A stretch of DNA of 46,061 nt from an uncultured Eubacteriales bacterium (lineage in GTDB: Bacteria > Bacillota > Clostridia > Christensenellales > Aristaeellaceae). Location of the stretch: contig CACYGY010000069.1 in the NCBI GenBank assembly GCA_902774025.1, forward strand, positions 1-46,061, in the 5' to 3' direction. This document shows positions 33,422 through 41,250 of the stretch, piece by piece. The notes beneath the pieces were generated by a model. The model was not told the DNA's origin. It ran no database searches and saw only the letters and a list, made by a program, of their open reading frames with translations. Position numbers and translations under genes: made by a program. Every line of letters starts with the position of its first letter. Within the stretch, counting starts at the first letter, position 1.

Positions 33422-35575
33422 ATGGGATATGTGGAAATGAGATGCCTTGATTCCCTCGAGAAGATCCGGCTGACAGACAGGGAGCTGCCGGAAGCCATCC
33501 GGGAGATGGAAGGGTTTGAGGAGGAAGTTCTGTCCTTTCAGGTCGCCCTGCGCCTTTCTCAGATGATCCGGCCTCTTCCCGTACATCCGCAGGTCGTCTG
33601 TGACGGGGATGCGGAGGTGACGGTGAGACGGGTGATGCACGTGCCGGTGACACTGTGCAGCTATCCCGGCGCCCGGCACATGATCGGCATGGAGCCGGGG
33701 CTGTATCCGGACCTTCTGAAAAGCGTGGATGCGCCGGTCCTGCTGACCGATTCCTGGCAGACGCTGTGGATCACGGTCCGGGGACACAGACAGGGGCGGT
33801 TCTTCATCGGAATCCGCATTCTGGGGGAGAATGGGGAAAGACTGGCGGAGGAATCCATGCCTCTGACGATTCTTCCCGGGATTCTTCCGGACATCTCTTT
33901 CATCCAGACAAGATGGATGCACTATGACAGCATTGCCCAGGCCTGCGGGCTGGACATGCTTTCGGAGCCCTGGTGGGGAATGCTGGAAAGGTATGTGCGC
34001 TCCGCCGTGGAAATGGGTGTGAATATGATTCTGACCCCGATTCACACGCCCCCCCTGGACACCCGGGTGGGAGGGGAACGGGAAACGGTGCAGCTGGTGA
34101 AGGTGATCCGGAAGGCTGACGGTTCCTTCGAAATGGATGCACGGGACCTGAGGCGGTTTGTCAGACTGTGCCTGCGTTCCGGCATCCGGTATTTTGAGAT
34201 GGCACACCTCTTCACGCAGTGGGGTGCCGCCTCTGCTCCGAAAATTATGGGATGGGAAGAAGGAAAGGAGAAACGTCTCTTTGGCTGGGAGACATCCGCG
34301 GGGGATCCGGAATACCGCCGGTTCCTGGAAGTCTATATTCCATATGTCCGCCGTGTCATGCAGGAGGAAGGTGTGGGAGACCGGGTGTTCTGGCATGTAT
34401 CCGATGAGCCTGGGGAGGATCACCGGGAAGCGTACCGGAGGGCGCGGGGCGTGGTGGAGGACCTGCTGGAAGGGGACCCGGTGATGGATGCCATCTCAGA
34501 CCCTGCATATCAGAAGGAAAACCTGACCGGTATTCCGGTGGTGGCCACAACGGCCATGAAGGATTTCCGGGACCTTCCGGTTCAGAACATGTTTGCCTAT
34601 TATTGCTGCGGGCAGTGGGAAAAGGTTCAGAACCAGTTCATTGCCATGGAGAGCTCAGCCAGCCGGACACTCGCTCTGACGCTGTACAGGTATGACATTC
34701 ACGGTTTTCTCCAGTGGGGATTCAATTTCTACCAGACCCAGTACTCGGATGCTTCGGTGAATCCCTTCCTGGTGACGGACGGGAACGGCTGGGTGCCCGC
34801 AGGGGACCCCTTTGTGGTGTATCCGGGCAGGATAGGACCGGAGGAAAGCATCCGTTACCAGATTCACAGAGAATGGATGCAGGACCTGAAAGCCCTGAAG
34901 TGGCTCGAAAAGCTTGCGGGGCGTGCCTTTGTGCTGGAATGTGTGGAATCCTGCTGCTCCCGGGAAATCACATGGGAAAGCTGGCCGGAATCTCCCGGGG
35001 AGATTCTGAGCCTTCGCGCCAGGGTGAATCAGGAAATCGTCAGGAGAACCGGGAAACAGACGTCTTCTCCGGAGATCCGCCTGGCGGAGGCGGATGATTT
35101 ACAGGAGATTATGGAGATTTACGGGGCAGCCAGAGCGTTTATGGCCGATCATGGGAATCCCAGACAGTGGGGAGGCACCTGCTGGCCTCCGCAGGACCTG
35201 ATCCGGAAAGACATTGCCCGGAGGAAGCTGTATGTCTGTGAGGAAGGGAAGCGGATTCTCGCGGTCTTTTTCTACCATGAGGGGGCGGAGGCGGAGCCCG
35301 GATACGCCGGCATCGAGCAGGGCCGCTGGGTAAGCATGGAGCCCTATGGTGTGGTTCACCGTATCGCCGTCCGGGATCACGGCAGAGGCATTGGCAGATT
35401 CTGTCTGACCTGGGCCTTTGAGCGCTGCGGACATCTGAAAATCGATACGCATCCCGACAACGCGGTGATGCAGCGCCTCCTGGAAAAAATGGGTTTTGAG
35501 CGCAGGGGAATCATCCATGTGGCGGAGGACCGGGATGAGCGGTACGCCTATGAGAAAATCAGAGGAACAAAATGA
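33422..35575 (+). CDS. Fusion of GH123-like (DUF4091) glycosidase domain and GNAT acetyltransferase
   Basis: ATG 33422 with GGAGG six bases before it gives 717 residues and no signal peptide. Residues 1 to about 550 match DUF4091, the catalytic domain of glycoside hydrolase family 123: an N-terminal beta part, a barrel with MGVNMILTPIHTPPLD, the Asp-Glu pair D328-E329 in FWHVSDEPGEDH, and GFLQWGFNFYQTQYSD near residue 430. GH123 enzymes use an Asp-Glu pair in substrate-assisted hydrolysis of N-acetylgalactosaminides. From about residue 555 a GNAT domain follows (IRLAEADDLQEIMEIYGAAR; VHRIAVRDHGRGIGRFCLTW; DNAVMQRLLEKMGFERRG). The frame is unbroken between them. An amino-sugar substrate for both halves is an attractive guess but only a guess. 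Confidence 0.82.
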   Translation: MGYVEMRCLDSLEKIRLTDRELPEAIREMEGFEEEVLSFQVALRLSQMIRPLPVHPQVVCDGDAEVTVRRVMHVPVTLCSYPGARHMIGMEPGLYPDLLKSVDAPVLLTDSWQTLWITVRGHRQGRFFIGIRILGENGERLAEESMPLTILPGILPDISFIQTRWMHYDSIAQACGLDMLSEPWWGMLERYVRSAVEMGVNMILTPIHTPPLDTRVGGERETVQLVKVIRKADGSFEMDARDLRRFVRLCLRSGIRYFEMAHLFTQWGAASAPKIMGWEEGKEKRLFGWETSAGDPEYRRFLEVYIPYVRRVMQEEGVGDRVFWHVSDEPGEDHREAYRRARGVVEDLLEGDPVMDAISDPAYQKENLTGIPVVATTAMKDFRDLPVQNMFAYYCCGQWEKVQNQFIAMESSASRTLALTLYRYDIHGFLQWGFNFYQTQYSDASVNPFLVTDGNGWVPAGDPFVVYPGRIGPEESIRYQIHREWMQDLKALKWLEKLAGRAFVLECVESCCSREITWESWPESPGEILSLRARVNQEIVRRTGKQTSSPEIRLAEADDLQEIMEIYGAARAFMADHGNPRQWGGTCWPPQDLIRKDIARRKLYVCEEGKRILAVFFYHEGAEAEPGYAGIEQGRWVSMEPYGVVHRIAVRDHGRGIGRFCLTWAFERCGHLKIDTHPDNAVMQRLLEKMGFERRGIIHVAEDRDERYAYEKIRGTK

Positions 35576-35577
35576 GT

Positions 35578-35606
35578 ACAGGCAGGGCAAACATTGCCCT
35601 GCCTGT
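35578..35606 (+). terminator. Strong hairpin after the GH123-GNAT gene
   Basis: ACAGGCAGGGCAA (35578-35590) and TTGCCCTGCCTGT (35594-35606) form a perfect 13-pair stem with a three-base loop, starting 2 bases after the stop. TGTACG follows, so the T tract is weak. Confidence 0.65.
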
Positions 35607-35624
35607 TGTACGCCCGTCATGGGC

Positions 35625-35825
35625 AGAAGTCCGGATGTCAGGAATCAGGCGCGCTGAAGGCAGCAGCCCGAAAGAGAATAGGTGAGTGACGACCGGAGGG
35701 CTGGCAGAATCGCGGAGCGACTTGATTTCGGATCCGGCGTGCTGCCCTGTGCCGGTCACTGTACCGCTGACAGCGGGACCGCGTGAACGGTGATGCGTAG
35801 GACGGGGGTCCGGGCCCCCGCCTGA
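35625..35825. other. Intergenic stretch with nested complementary segments, possible structured RNA or repeat
   Basis: This 230-base convergent gap has no gene, but several matched arms: GGCAGCA (35659-35665) with TGCTGCC (35740-35746), CAGCCC (35664-35669) with GGGCTG (35698-35703), AGTGAC (35685-35690) with GTCACT (35755-35760), and a GGGGG/CCCCC hairpin at 35804-35819. The first two share a base pair and so compete. I cannot name a known RNA family for it. It could be a dispersed repeat; a genome search would tell. Confidence 0.35.
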
Positions 35826-35836
35826 GCGACGGAAAC

Positions 35837-37990
35837 TTACCGGATCTGTGCGGCTTCCATTTTCCAGAGCAGTTCCCGGGCTCTCTGTCTGTGGTCCTGA
35901 ACCTCCTGGATGTTCGGCCAGAACCGGACGAGCATTCCGCCGTTATTGTTCACAGGCTGGCGGTAGGTTACCGTATTGCAGACAAAGAGGAGAGCGATAT
36001 CCTGTCCTCCCAGATCCTCGCTCCTGGAATAGGGACGCCCGAACCGGAAGCCTCCGGTGGGATTTTCCAGGAATTCGCCTGTGATCTCATCAAGGGAGCG
36101 GAACCAGCAGTAGAAATCCTTCTTGGGATAAACGTGGCCGCTGGCCAGCTGATAATCCACCGTTACAGTATCGCCGATGACATTGACGTAGACCCGGCCG
36201 ATATAGAACATGTTGGCGGCGACCAGCTTATAGGACTGAATCCCGTTGCGGGACAGATCCACGGGCAAGACGTTGTACCATTTGCTGGTGAGTCCCGGGA
36301 TTTCATCCCGCAGTGAGATGCCGATCACGCCCACGGTGTTGTTGGGATACCAGACGGGATCCGGCTTCTTTTTCCGTTCCAGCACCAGGAGCGGTGGCAG
36401 ATCGGAGGGATTGACATCCTGAGGCTTCTCACAGCTGACCCAGAGACCCTGTTCGTTCTGTTCGGACCAGCCCGCTTCCGGTGAGTAGGCATACCATTTT
36501 CCGTTCTGGGACCGGGCTGTGTAGGAGAGTACGTCCCCATAGGGATTGTAGGTGATCTTCTTGCTTTCGTCCTGTGTGTGATAGCTGTAGGCGGACAGTT
36601 CGCCTTCCCTGGCGTACAATGCCGTGACATTCTCCCGGCCTGTTCCGTCATACCGGTAGGTGTCATCCCCCAGGAGCTCCAGGGACGGATCCATGGTAAA
36701 GTAGGAAGAGATGACGGAGGCGTTCCGGAAGGTGGTGGTGAGTCCGTCTGCACCGGTGACGCGGATGAGCGCCGCGGAGAGGCTGAGTCCGTTGGGCATG
36801 TTGGAGCATTCCCACTGACGGCTGGAAGCATTCCAGGCCATGGACACCTCGGTGGATACGCTGCCGCTGTTCCATTCCAGGGTGACGGAGGTATAGCCAA
36901 CATCCTGCAGGGAAGCTTTTCCGTTACCGGCGCGGAATGCCCCCAGCTTGTGATGGTAGAGGCTTTCCGGATTGACGTAAACCTGCAGATCCTTCAGGTT
37001 CACAGGGGGTGCCTTGACAATATAGGGTTCCGGGGTGGGCGTGGGGGAAGGAACAGGCGTGGGAGAAGGACCGGGGGTGGACGTGGCAGTGGGGCCGGGG
37101 GTGCCCGATGCCGTGGGCCCCGCGCTTGACGTGGGTGTAGCCTGGGGCGTCGTGCTTGGCTTCGGGGATGGGGTGATCCTGTTCGTTACCGGGGGCAGCG
37201 TTGCCACTGCGGGCTGTGTGGCCGTCCCGGCCTGAGACGTGTCTTTGGCGTTGTACACACTGTCGTCATAATTCACCACTTCGCCCGTGTCCGAAAGCCA
37301 GCGCTTGCTGGAAAAATCCCAGTGGATACGCTGGAGGAGACCGGTGGAGGAGGAACGGATGAGGCGTTCCACAGCCTGAAGCTCTCCGTCGCCGGAATAG
37401 GTCAGCTCCCGATCATCTGTATCCCTGACCCTGTAGGTTTTCAGATTTCCCAGACTGTCAAAGTAAACCACATAGTCCACAAGCGGCGTGTCACTGTTGG
37501 CCTTCTCAAGCCCGTAGGAATAGCCGTATCCCTGGGTGCCGCCGGTCTGGGTTGTGTAGGTGGCAAATTCCAGTCCCTTTTTCAGCTCTGTGGCAATCAG
37601 TTTGCCGTTTCCGTCAAGGATGATCATCTCGGAATCCTTGTCATTGGCGGCAATGCTCTCCAGAACGATACTTTCAATATTCAGGAGACTGGAGGAATCC
37701 TCCTTGTAGCGGGACTGGAATACGCCTTTGTCGTTTGTGGTTGTCAGCTTGATGGGTGAATTGTTGGTATAGGAGATGCGCACATTCACCGTGTCGCCGA
37801 ACACAGGCGCCCAGTCCGTCACCAGGGTGAGATAGTCATTCTGGAGACTCAGCTGTACGGAAGGGGCCGTATAGTTGAGCTTGAGAGGAATGGCATCCAC
37901 TGTCTGAGGAATGTCGGAATGTGCGGTGGTGAACAGAAAAACCAGGAGCAATGAGAAAAATAAGATTCTTTTGCATCGATCCTTCTTCAT
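35837..37990 (-). CDS. Secreted protein of unknown function with Pro/Thr linker
   Basis: From ATG 37990 the protein has 717 residues. An upstream in-frame ATG at 38038 is excluded because the promoter -10 covers it. A signal peptide (RILFFSLLLVFLFTTAHSDI) leads to a ~240-residue beta-rich N-terminal domain containing a variant of YD-like lines (NLKTYRVRDTDDRELTYSGD). Next is a Pro/Thr/Ser-rich linker of about 70 residues (TPGPTATSTPGPSPTPVPSP) and a C-terminal region of about 380 residues with YNPYGDVLSYTAR and a distinctive tail (IGRVYVNVIGDTVTVDYQLA; FVCNTVTYRQPVNNNGG). I do not recognise a family. It stands alone, between the structured gap and a divergent galT. Confidence 0.75.
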   Translation of the reverse strand: MKKDRCKRILFFSLLLVFLFTTAHSDIPQTVDAIPLKLNYTAPSVQLSLQNDYLTLVTDWAPVFGDTVNVRISYTNNSPIKLTTTNDKGVFQSRYKEDSSSLLNIESIVLESIAANDKDSEMIILDGNGKLIATELKKGLEFATYTTQTGGTQGYGYSYGLEKANSDTPLVDYVVYFDSLGNLKTYRVRDTDDRELTYSGDGELQAVERLIRSSSTGLLQRIHWDFSSKRWLSDTGEVVNYDDSVYNAKDTSQAGTATQPAVATLPPVTNRITPSPKPSTTPQATPTSSAGPTASGTPGPTATSTPGPSPTPVPSPTPTPEPYIVKAPPVNLKDLQVYVNPESLYHHKLGAFRAGNGKASLQDVGYTSVTLEWNSGSVSTEVSMAWNASSRQWECSNMPNGLSLSAALIRVTGADGLTTTFRNASVISSYFTMDPSLELLGDDTYRYDGTGRENVTALYAREGELSAYSYHTQDESKKITYNPYGDVLSYTARSQNGKWYAYSPEAGWSEQNEQGLWVSCEKPQDVNPSDLPPLLVLERKKKPDPVWYPNNTVGVIGISLRDEIPGLTSKWYNVLPVDLSRNGIQSYKLVAANMFYIGRVYVNVIGDTVTVDYQLASGHVYPKKDFYCWFRSLDEITGEFLENPTGGFRFGRPYSRSEDLGGQDIALLFVCNTVTYRQPVNNNGGMLVRFWPNIQEVQDHRQRARELLWKMEAAQIR

Positions 37991-38037
37991 AACTGCCTCA
38001 TTCTGATCCATCGAACGTGTCTTCAATACGCCCTGCA

Positions 38038-38066
38038 ATCTTAATGGAAATGTACAATTTTGTCAA
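38038..38066 (-). promoter_or_regulatory. Promoter for the secreted protein gene
   Basis: On the minus strand, TTGACA (38066-38061) and TAAGAT (38043-38038) are 17 bases apart. The predicted start near 38031 supports ATG 37990 as the start codon. Confidence 0.75.
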
Positions 38067-38210
38067 CAAAAGAAATAAAAAGGACATGAAAACGTAAAAC
38101 ATAAGCCCGAAAGCCTGTTTCCATCCCGACCCCGGGTTTCGGGACGGCACTGGAAGGAGGAGGATCAGGAAAGGAATGGAATGACCGCAGACGGAAGGAA
38201 AGGCTCAGAA

Positions 38211-38239
38211 TTGACAGTATTCCGACGAATCCTTATAAT
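38211..38239 (+). promoter_or_regulatory. Perfect consensus sigmaA promoter for galT
   Basis: TTGACA (38211-38216), 17 bases, TATAAT (38234-38239): an exact match in both hexamers and spacing. The start would be near 38246, with a 32-base leader holding GGGGAGG before ATG 38278. No operator-like palindrome is evident. Confidence 0.88.
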
Positions 38240-38277
38240 TTTGACAGCAGATCATGTGAGGCGGGGAGGAAAAAGAC

Positions 38278-39819
38278 ATGAACTGGAATCAGAGCGTGAC
38301 AGCTCTTCTGGACCAGCTGGTGGATTTCGCGATTGATCACGGGATGATGGAGGAAGAAGACCGGCCTTATTACCGGAATCTTCTTATGGACTGCTTCGGA
38401 CTTGATGCGCCGGAGACGTATGAAAGGGCAGGGGAGACGGAAATCCCGCCTACGGCCACGGCTCTTCTGAAGGAATTGTCAGATCTGGCGGCAGAAAAGG
38501 GCCTGATTGAGGATGCCGCATACGCCAGGGATCTGTTTTCCACACGCCTTATGGGCCTTGTGACTCCGGCTCCGCAGCTGGTGCGGGAGCGGTTTGCCCG
38601 CCTGGCGAGGGAACAGTCTTCCCGGGAGGCTCTGGATGATTTCTATCACCTGTGCAGGGTCAGTGATTACATCAAGGTGGACGCCATCGCGCAGAATATT
38701 CGCTATATGGCCGAAACAGATGTCGGAGAGCTGGAAATCACCATCAATCTGTCCAAGCCGGAAAAGGATCCCAAGGAGATTGCCAGACTGCGCAGCGCCC
38801 CCAGCGTCGGCTATCCCCGGTGCATGCTCTGTATCGAAAACCCGGGTTACGCCGGCCGCAGCAATTTTCCAGCCCGGCAGAATCACCGGATCCTGCCCCT
38901 GAATCTGGATGGGGACGCCTGGTATCTCCAGTATTCCCCCTACGCATATTATCCGGAACACTGCATTGTACTGAATCGGCAGCATATCCCCATGAAAATC
39001 GATGAGGGGACCTTTAACCGCCTGTTTGCCTTTGTCAGGCAGTTTCCGCATTATTTTCTGGGCAGCAACGCCGATCTGCCCATTGTGGGCGGATCCATCC
39101 TGAATCATGATCATTTCCAGGGCGGGAATCACGTTTTTCCCATGGATCACGCGCCGACGTGGAAGGAACTGGAGGTGCCGGAGGAAGGCATCCGGGCGAG
39201 TCTTCTCAGATGGCCCCTGACCTGCATCTGTCTGGAGTCCGAGGATGAGGAGAAACTGAAAAGGCACGCCATGAAGGTCCTGGAGGCATGGAGGGAATGG
39301 TCCGACCCTGCCTGCGGCATATATGCCCGCACAGAGAATACGCCCCACAATACCATCACGCCGATTCTCCGCCTTGAAGACGGAATCTGGAAGCTCCGGC
39401 TTGTATTGCGCAACAACCGGACCAGCGATGAGCATCCTCTGGGTATCTTCCATCCTCACGCGGAGCTGCATCACATCAAGAAGGAGAACATCGGCCTGAT
39501 TGAAGTGATGGGCTTGTTCATTCTTCCGGGCCGTCTCAAGGGTGAGCTGGCCGCCCTGGAAGGTTACCTGACGGGTGAAAAGGAAGTGAGGGAGCTGGCC
39601 GGAGACGAAGTTCTGGCCAAGCATGAGGTATGGATGAAGCAGATTCTTGCCCGGCGGGGTCTGTGCGCCGACGCGGGTCATGCCCGGGAGGTGCTCCGGC
39701 AGGAAGTGGCAAAGGTCTGTGCTCAGGTTCTCAGAGACGCGGGTGTATACAAGCTGGATGAGAAAGGCCTGGAAGGCGCGCTCCGCTTTACGGCGCACCT
39801 GGGATGGAAGGAAGCCTGA
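38278..39819 (+). CDS. galT: UDP-glucose--hexose-1-phosphate uridylyltransferase (GalT, Bacillota type)
   Basis: GalT exchanges galactose-1-phosphate for glucose-1-phosphate on UDP-glucose in the Leloir pathway. The 513-residue protein is the long type found in Bacillota, not the 350-residue E. coli type: an N-terminal helical domain (ALLDQLVDFAIDHGMMEEED), GYPRCMLCIENPGYAGR, and the catalytic region SILNHDHFQGGNHVFPM near residues 273-287. FHPHAELHHIKKENIGLIEV follows in the C-terminal half. It has its own strong promoter and terminator. galK is at 11330, so the pathway is split in this genome segment. Confidence 0.94.
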   Translation: MNWNQSVTALLDQLVDFAIDHGMMEEEDRPYYRNLLMDCFGLDAPETYERAGETEIPPTATALLKELSDLAAEKGLIEDAAYARDLFSTRLMGLVTPAPQLVRERFARLAREQSSREALDDFYHLCRVSDYIKVDAIAQNIRYMAETDVGELEITINLSKPEKDPKEIARLRSAPSVGYPRCMLCIENPGYAGRSNFPARQNHRILPLNLDGDAWYLQYSPYAYYPEHCIVLNRQHIPMKIDEGTFNRLFAFVRQFPHYFLGSNADLPIVGGSILNHDHFQGGNHVFPMDHAPTWKELEVPEEGIRASLLRWPLTCICLESEDEEKLKRHAMKVLEAWREWSDPACGIYARTENTPHNTITPILRLEDGIWKLRLVLRNNRTSDEHPLGIFHPHAELHHIKKENIGLIEVMGLFILPGRLKGELAALEGYLTGEKEVRELAGDEVLAKHEVWMKQILARRGLCADAGHAREVLRQEVAKVCAQVLRDAGVYKLDEKGLEGALRFTAHLGWKEA

Positions 39820-39825
39820 ACGTTA

Positions 39826-39865
39826 AGAATCCCCTGAAGGGACACAGGTCCCATCAGGGGATTCT
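39826..39865. terminator. Bidirectional terminator between galT and msrC
   Basis: AGAATCCCCTGA (39826-39837) pairs perfectly with TCAGGGGATTCT (39854-39865), with an inner GGGAC/GTCCC stem. CGTCTTATTT follows on the plus strand and TTAACGTT on the minus strand, so it can serve both convergent genes. Confidence 0.8.
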
Positions 39866-39873
39866 CGTCTTAT

Positions 39874-40353
39874 TTACAGGATGGGCTCATCCCAGGATAC
39901 GCGGCGGGCCAGCAGAGCGCAGAAGGATTCCAGGAGCTGCTGGTCATCCTGGCTGAAACGGTCCGGACGGGGACTGTCCAGGTCCAGAACGCCCCGGATC
40001 TGTCCGTCTTTTCCCCGCAGAGGAATGACCAGTTCTGAACGGGAGGCCGCGTCGCAGGCGATATGTCCGGGAAATGCGTGGACATCCGGGACCCGAAGCG
40101 TTCTGTCCTCAGCAAGGGCGTGACCGCACACCCCACGTCCCCGTTCAATGAGGATACAGGCAGGACGGCCCTGGAAGGGCCCCAGGACCAGACGGCTCTG
40201 GTGGAGCAGATAGAAACCGCACCAATTCAGGTCCGCAAGAGCGTGGAAGATCAGGGACGCAGCGTTGCTCAGGGCGGGAAGGGCCAGGGGACAGCTGTCC
40301 AGAAGCGCGTCCATCTGGGAAATCAGTTCATCGGGAGAAACCACGGGGATCAT
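39874..40353 (-). CDS. msrC: Free methionine-(R)-sulfoxide reductase (GAF domain)
   Basis: fRMsr reduces free L-methionine-(R)-sulfoxide in the cytosol with thioredoxin-type reductants. The 159-residue GAF domain carries the full family core: NWCGFYLL, LVLGPFQGRPAC, ERGRGVCGHAL, and RVPDVHAFPGHIACDAASRS. The three redox cysteines are Cys66, Cys76 and Cys100; their spacing of 10 and 24 equals that of Cys84, Cys94 and Cys118 in the E. coli enzyme. It overlaps the lexA-like gene by 4 bases (ATGA) and must be co-transcribed with it, which suggests a role in an oxidative stress response. Confidence 0.92.
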   Translation of the reverse strand: MIPVVSPDELISQMDALLDSCPLALPALSNAASLIFHALADLNWCGFYLLHQSRLVLGPFQGRPACILIERGRGVCGHALAEDRTLRVPDVHAFPGHIACDAASRSELVIPLRGKDGQIRGVLDLDSPRPDRFSQDDQQLLESFCALLARRVSWDEPIL

Positions 40354-40970
40354 TCTTCCTCCTCCTCCTCATACTCGGTTTTGTATCGGTAACATCGGAA
40401 GGAACTGAGAACCCGCCCCAGAATGAGGCAGTCCTCCTGAACCTCCTGTGTATCGGGGGCAGCCAGGTAATATCCCTGAGCATCCGCTTTCTGAACCAGG
40501 ATCTCATAGTGATCCTGGGCGTAGACTACCACCAGATCATTTTCCTCAGCCCTGGCCTGCCGGTGGACCACGATGCAGTCCCCCGGCAGAAGGCCACGGG
40601 AGATCAGATTCCGCTGATGGTTGACCATAATGAAATGCTGCTCGTACCCACAGAGCAGTTCCGGAAGCGTGATATGCGTTTCGCCGCCCTCCGGCTGATC
40701 GGAGGGAAGCAGAAAAGGCACAGCGTGCACTTTGACGTACTGGGACGTGCTGGTATTGGCCACCAGCTCGATGGCGCGCGTTTTCCCGTTGCCCCTTCGG
40801 ATGACACCCTTCTTTTCCAGGGCAAGAAGATGGGCGTAGACGGTAGAGGTGGATTTCAGATGCACGGCCCGTCCGATTTCCCGCACGGAAGGAGGATAGC
40901 CTTTCTCCTGAATTTCCCTGGCAATGAAGGCCATGATGGCGTCCTGGATCTCAATGCTTTTTTCCTTCAT
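40350..40970 (-). CDS. LexA-like repressor lacking the self-cleavage residues
   Basis: From ATG 40970 (AAAGG upstream; ATG 40988 possible) the protein has 206 residues. Residues 1-70 are a typical LexA winged helix (KGYPPSVREIGRAVHL, STSTVYAHLLALEKKGVIRR), close to B. subtilis LexA. The C-terminal part keeps the LexA layout (LLPGDCIVVHRQARAEENDL; CLILGRVLSSFR), but the catalytic Ser aligns with Asn121, the catalytic Lys with Val159, and no Ala-Gly cleavage bond is seen where LLPSDQP stands. It therefore should not self-cleave and may sense something other than RecA filaments. The C-terminus ends in a run of Glu. Family assignment is firm; the loss of catalysis is by my own alignment. Confidence 0.87.
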   Translation of the reverse strand: MKEKSIEIQDAIMAFIAREIQEKGYPPSVREIGRAVHLKSTSTVYAHLLALEKKGVIRRGNGKTRAIELVANTSTSQYVKVHAVPFLLPSDQPEGGETHITLPELLCGYEQHFIMVNHQRNLISRGLLPGDCIVVHRQARAEENDLVVVYAQDHYEILVQKADAQGYYLAAPDTQEVQEDCLILGRVLSSFRCYRYKTEYEEEEEE

Positions 40971-41013
40971 GGTTGATGATCCTTTCATGAGTCTGGGCTT
41001 CAGCGGGAGGATG

Positions 41014-41022
41014 TGATACAAT
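41014..41022 (+). promoter_or_regulatory. Extended -10 promoter for the Cys-rich microprotein
   Basis: TGATACAAT fits TG-n-TACAAT and lies 34 bases before ATG 41056. The -35 is weak, as is usual with an extended -10. Confidence 0.45.
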
Positions 41023-41033
41023 CAGCAGACGAT

Positions 41034-41043
41034 TGTCATGACA
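41034..41043. promoter_or_regulatory. Perfect palindrome TGTCATGACA between divergent genes, possible operator
   Basis: A 10-base perfect palindrome in the 85-base gap between the lexA-like gene (start 40970) and the 8-Cys gene (start 41056). It sits just after the -10 of the plus-strand promoter, where a bound repressor would block the transcript. It is unlike the Gram-positive SOS box GAACN4GTTC. Confidence 0.4.
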
Positions 41044-41055
41044 GGGAGGTTCATC

Positions 41056-41250
41056 ATGGAAAGTCGGCAGTGTATCCTCTATGACCGGGTTTGTCAGGAC
41101 TGCGGTGAGTGCCGCTGTGATCTGGATCCGGAGAAAATCTGTGATAACTGCATGCAGTGCGTGACCGGCGGCGCCGAATGGCGTGCCGTGTCCATCACTC
41201 GTTTTGATCTTCAGGAGGAAGAGGAAGGGGAGGAGAGGAAACAACCGTAG
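41056..41250 (+). CDS. Small 8-cysteine protein of unknown function
   Basis: A 64-residue protein, with GGGAGG six bases before ATG 41056. Eight cysteines lie within the first 35 residues (6, 13, 16, 19, 21, 29, 32, 35), in DRVCQDCGECRCDLDPEKIC and DNCMQC; this layout suits a zinc or iron-sulfur site. The tail is acidic (EEEEGEE). I recall similar CDxCGEC...CDNCMQC small proteins in Clostridia, without known function. Its last 56 bases overlap the 3' end of the convergent recombinase gene. It is divergent from the LexA-like repressor, which may control it. Confidence 0.72.
   Translation: MESRQCILYDRVCQDCGECRCDLDPEKICDNCMQCVTGGAEWRAVSITRFDLQEEEEGEERKQP

Noticed and set aside
38479..39798. 439-residue minus-strand frame opposite galT
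   Set aside because: Antisense to a complete galT with promoter and terminator; no domain seen.
40971..41055. Gram-positive SOS box for LexA
   Set aside because: No GAAC-N4-GTTC match; only the unrelated palindrome TGTCATGACA is present.
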